The notes under the pieces are model-generated. The model ran no database searches, was not told the DNA's origin, and was given only the letters and a program-made list of their open reading frames with translations. 42,056 nt of DNA, taken from positions 1 through 42,056 of the forward strand of contig CAKQPS010000009.1 of assembly GCA_934270475.1 (NCBI GenBank). The letters are read 5' to 3'. The position numbers and the translations under genes were made by a program. This document shows positions 40,843 to 42,056 of this stretch, one piece after another. Numbering within the stretch: position 1 is the first letter of the stretch; the number at the start of each line of letters is the position of its first letter. Source of the stretch: an uncultured Alphaproteobacteria bacterium. Its GTDB lineage: Bacteria; Pseudomonadota; Alphaproteobacteria; RF32; CAG-239.

Positions 40843-40868
40843 AAATTAAGCAAATTGTGAGAAAAAAT

Positions 40869-41168
40869 ATGAAGTATGCAATAATGATGTGTATGCTGCT
40901 GGCGGGGTATGCTTGCTGGCAGCATTTTTCTTTGCGGCAGAGTGAAGAAAAAAATTTACAGCTGCAGCTGCAAAATACGCTGCTGCAAAAAAATCAGGAT
41001 AATTTAATAAAAAAAGTGGAGGAATTTAATGTACAGCAGCAAAAAGCCAGTCTGCAGATTGCCAAGCTTAAAGAACAGGCTTTGCAAAAACAAGATGATT
41101 GTTATTATAAGCCTATTTCTGATGCTTATATTGACATCGTGCGCGGAACAAAACATAGCGGTTTCTGA
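40869..41168 (+). CDS. Rz-like inner-membrane spanin (i-spanin) candidate
   Basis: The 99-residue product starts with one membrane segment (MKYAIMMCMLLAGYACW) followed by a long Gln-, Lys- and Leu-rich coiled coil (about 22-75) and a short tail with one Cys (DDCYYKPISDAYIDIVRG). This layout, an N-terminal anchor with periplasmic coiled coil and a Cys-containing C-terminus ending in a CxxP.SD-like segment, is that of phage i-spanins, which fuse inner and outer membranes at lysis. A lipoprotein gene is nested in a different frame over its 3' end, the hallmark of Rz/Rz1. Rz proteins share little sequence, so the call rests on architecture. No holin, endolysin or phage structural gene lies nearby. 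Confidence 0.6.
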   Translation: MKYAIMMCMLLAGYACWQHFSLRQSEEKNLQLQLQNTLLQKNQDNLIKKVEEFNVQQQKASLQIAKLKEQALQKQDDCYYKPISDAYIDIVRGTKHSGF

Positions 41169-41265
41169 CGTAAAAAATATTATAACCTGCCGTCAAGAGG
41201 TTGTAACTTACGGCGATGCGCTGGAATGTTTAATTCGTTTGGACGAGGCTCAATATGCGCGCTAG
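41029..41265 (+). CDS. Rz1-like outer-membrane spanin lipoprotein (o-spanin) candidate
   Basis: This 78-residue frame starts inside the Rz-like gene in another reading frame and runs 97 bp past it. GGAGG six bases before its ATG makes translation likely. MIVIISLFLMLILTSC forms a lipoprotein signal with lipobox LTSC; a basic stretch of 22 residues precedes it. An internal ATG at 41095 would remove that stretch but lacks an SD. The mature part ends EVVTYGDALECLIRLDEAQY, which recalls the T.GD...A..L..AL pattern of o-spanins such as P2 LysC. Nested frame, lipobox and small size together suggest Rz1. It converges on a lipoprotein gene after 3 bp. Confidence 0.6.
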   Translation: MYSSKKPVCRLPSLKNRLCKNKMIVIISLFLMLILTSCAEQNIAVSDVKNIITCRQEVVTYGDALECLIRLDEAQYAR

Positions 41266-41268
41266 GCG

Positions 41269-41649
41269 TCAATGGCGGTGATGCGGCGGAACAGGCTTGT
41301 CCGGATGCGGATTCGGTGCCGGACGGAAATCATGCGGCGGACGAGGGCGCATCGGCGGAGCTGGTTCAAACGGACGCGGCGGAATATATGCAGGATACGG
41401 CTCAGGTAGCGGAGGCGGAGTATAGTAAACCGGTTCTTCAACATATATAACGGAAGCGGACGGCTGTTCCGTAACATAAACAGTTTGCGGCTGCGTTGTT
41501 TGATAAACGGTTGTTGCGGCAGGCTGAACATAAGTTGCGGGCTGGGTATAAACAACGGTTGATGCGTCATCGTAATAAACATCTTGCGCCGGAACATATG
41601 CGGTGCAGCCAGTTAGTCCAAATAGAGTTATAAAAAGTGCTTTTTTCAT
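41269..41649 (-). CDS. Pro/His-rich predicted lipoprotein
   Basis: The N-terminus MKKALFITLFGLTGC has a lipobox (GLTGC), anchoring at Cys15. The mature part is Tyr-, Val-, Thr- and Gln-rich (TVYQTTQPQTVYVTEQ), then strongly Pro-rich, ending HPDKPVPPHHRH. The His-rich end might bind metal. There is no known domain. A Met six codons upstream is in frame, but AAAGGA stands six bases before the chosen ATG and gives a clean signal peptide. Low complexity makes homology calls unreliable; its function is unknown. Confidence 0.7.
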   Translation of the reverse strand: MKKALFITLFGLTGCTAYVPAQDVYYDDASTVVYTQPATYVQPAATTVYQTTQPQTVYVTEQPSASVIYVEEPVYYTPPPLPEPYPAYIPPRPFEPAPPMRPRPPHDFRPAPNPHPDKPVPPHHRH

Positions 41650-41854
41650 GGCAAATCCTTTATACAAAATATAAGATTACTATATATTAAAAAAGACATT
41701 TTGTAAAAAAATAAATTTTGTGGATAAATCGGCAAAATAAGTATTGACATTTTATGAATTATATGGCACATACACACTTGTATTTGCCACGCTGTGTTCA
41801 GATGTTTTGAATATGCCTCGCAACGGCTCAAAACAGAGGAATAATGCAGATACT

Positions 41855-41944
41855 GGAGAGGTGGCAGAGCGGTTTAATGCAGCGGTCTTGAAAACCGTCG
41901 AGGATGCGAGTCCTCCCAGAGTTCGAATCTCTGCCTCTCCGCCA
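41855..41944 (+). tRNA. tRNA-Ser (anticodon TGA)
   Basis: A 90-nt class II tRNA with acceptor stem GGAGAGG/CCTCTCC, anticodon loop CTTGAAA with TGA, a long variable arm, T-arm CAGAG-TTCGAAT-CTCTG, discriminator G and an encoded CCA. Confidence 0.96.
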
Positions 41945-41954
41945 ATTGTTGTTC

Positions 41955-41987
41955 AAAAAGCCTTGCTAAAAGCAAGGCTTTTTTTGT
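41955..41987 (+). terminator. Terminator after tRNA-Ser
   Basis: AAAAAGCCTTGC pairs perfectly with GCAAGGCTTTTT across a short loop and a T-run follows. It lies 10 bp after the tRNA. Confidence 0.88.
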
Positions 41988-42056
41988 TGTAAGCACGTAG
42001 AAAATACAAACGCAGAACTAGCCGAACTCTGGGAGAGGAGTTCGACACCAAGCGAA
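41988..42056. other. Window end with a tRNA-Ser-like inverted fragment
   Basis: No gene is seen. On the minus strand the segment near 42020-42040 reads CTCCTCTCCCAGAGTTCG, close to the tRNA-Ser variable-arm/T-arm region TCCTCCCAGAGTTCG, in opposite orientation to the tRNA. The window ends here. Confidence 0.3.

Noticed and set aside
41226..41450. Plus-strand frame after the Rz1-like gene
   Set aside because: It is antisense to the Pro-rich lipoprotein, which has a proper lipoprotein signal and SD; the frame is a shadow of its repeats.
1..42056. Prophage or integrative element spanning part of the window
   Set aside because: Apart from the spanin-like pair there is no integrase, capsid, portal, terminase or transposase, and the conserved gene order is unbroken.

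Overview
The window is a gene-dense, moderately AT-rich piece of chromosome, apparently from an alphaproteobacterium. The signs are a clear CtrA cell-cycle regulator, the alphaproteobacterial gene orders lpxC-bamD-recN, uvrC-pgsA, tpiA-secG-pyrG and rsfS/rlmH, a class A RNase P RNA, and an EI-Ntr (PtsP) with the alphaproteobacterial style of active-site motif. Lipid A synthesis (LpxC), BamD and a beta-barrel protein show a Gram-negative envelope. I see no transposase, integrase or CRISPR array. Most genes are housekeeping; the odd signals lie in the spacers and in a few unusual proteins.

Layout. 1-330: start of tuf, tRNA-Gly and tRNA-Tyr (minus). 480-1358: murQ. 1360-4164 (minus): a divergent sucC-sucD pair and comF. 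4178-6269 (minus): sufS-sufT-sufE with one-base stop/start overlaps. 6484-8570: rplU-rpmA-obgE-rsfS. 8571-10782: rlmH behind a four-copy operator-like repeat, convergent recX, and hslO. 10863-12334: a lipoprotein, apaG and a small cupin with an apparent AUA start. 12432-17959: ptsP, rodZ, hisS, prfA. 18080-20176: a 700-residue protein I do not recognise. 20214-20571: tRNA-Glu with a tandem repeat carrying a second copy of its 3' end. 20625-24638: sodB, ctrA, a small membrane protein, glmM, an outer-membrane barrel. 24756-25170: rnpB. 25189-33608: lpxC-bamD-recN-uvrC-pgsA and an OmpR/EnvZ-type two-component pair. 33609-34456: a non-coding spacer with degenerate repeats, a long hairpin and a possible small membrane protein. 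34457-37355 (minus): pyrG, secG, tpiA. 37544-40326: ppiD-fmt. 40327-41265: an AT-rich spacer with a possible 24-residue hydrophobic peptide, a leader-like hairpin, and a nested gene pair that looks like a phage Rz/Rz1 spanin pair. 41269-42056: a Pro-rich lipoprotein and tRNA-Ser.

Most notable observations. (1) The SucD homologue has lost the phosphohistidine (His to Tyr), and the Glu that supports it is Lys, while length and overall alignment are kept. (2) There is an orphan spanin-like pair with no other phage genes nearby. (3) BamD carries a C-terminal extension with four copies of an SSSWFSWFKSD module. (4) A tandem repeat downstream of tRNA-Glu contains the last 20 nt of that tRNA, recalling the E. 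coli tyrT repeats. (5) Several regulatory structures are visible: the CGTAACA sites before rlmH, a hairpin that pairs with the apaG ribosome-binding site, and TTAA-N7-TTAA boxes of CtrA type. All functional statements come from reading the sequence and remembered family features; no searches were run.
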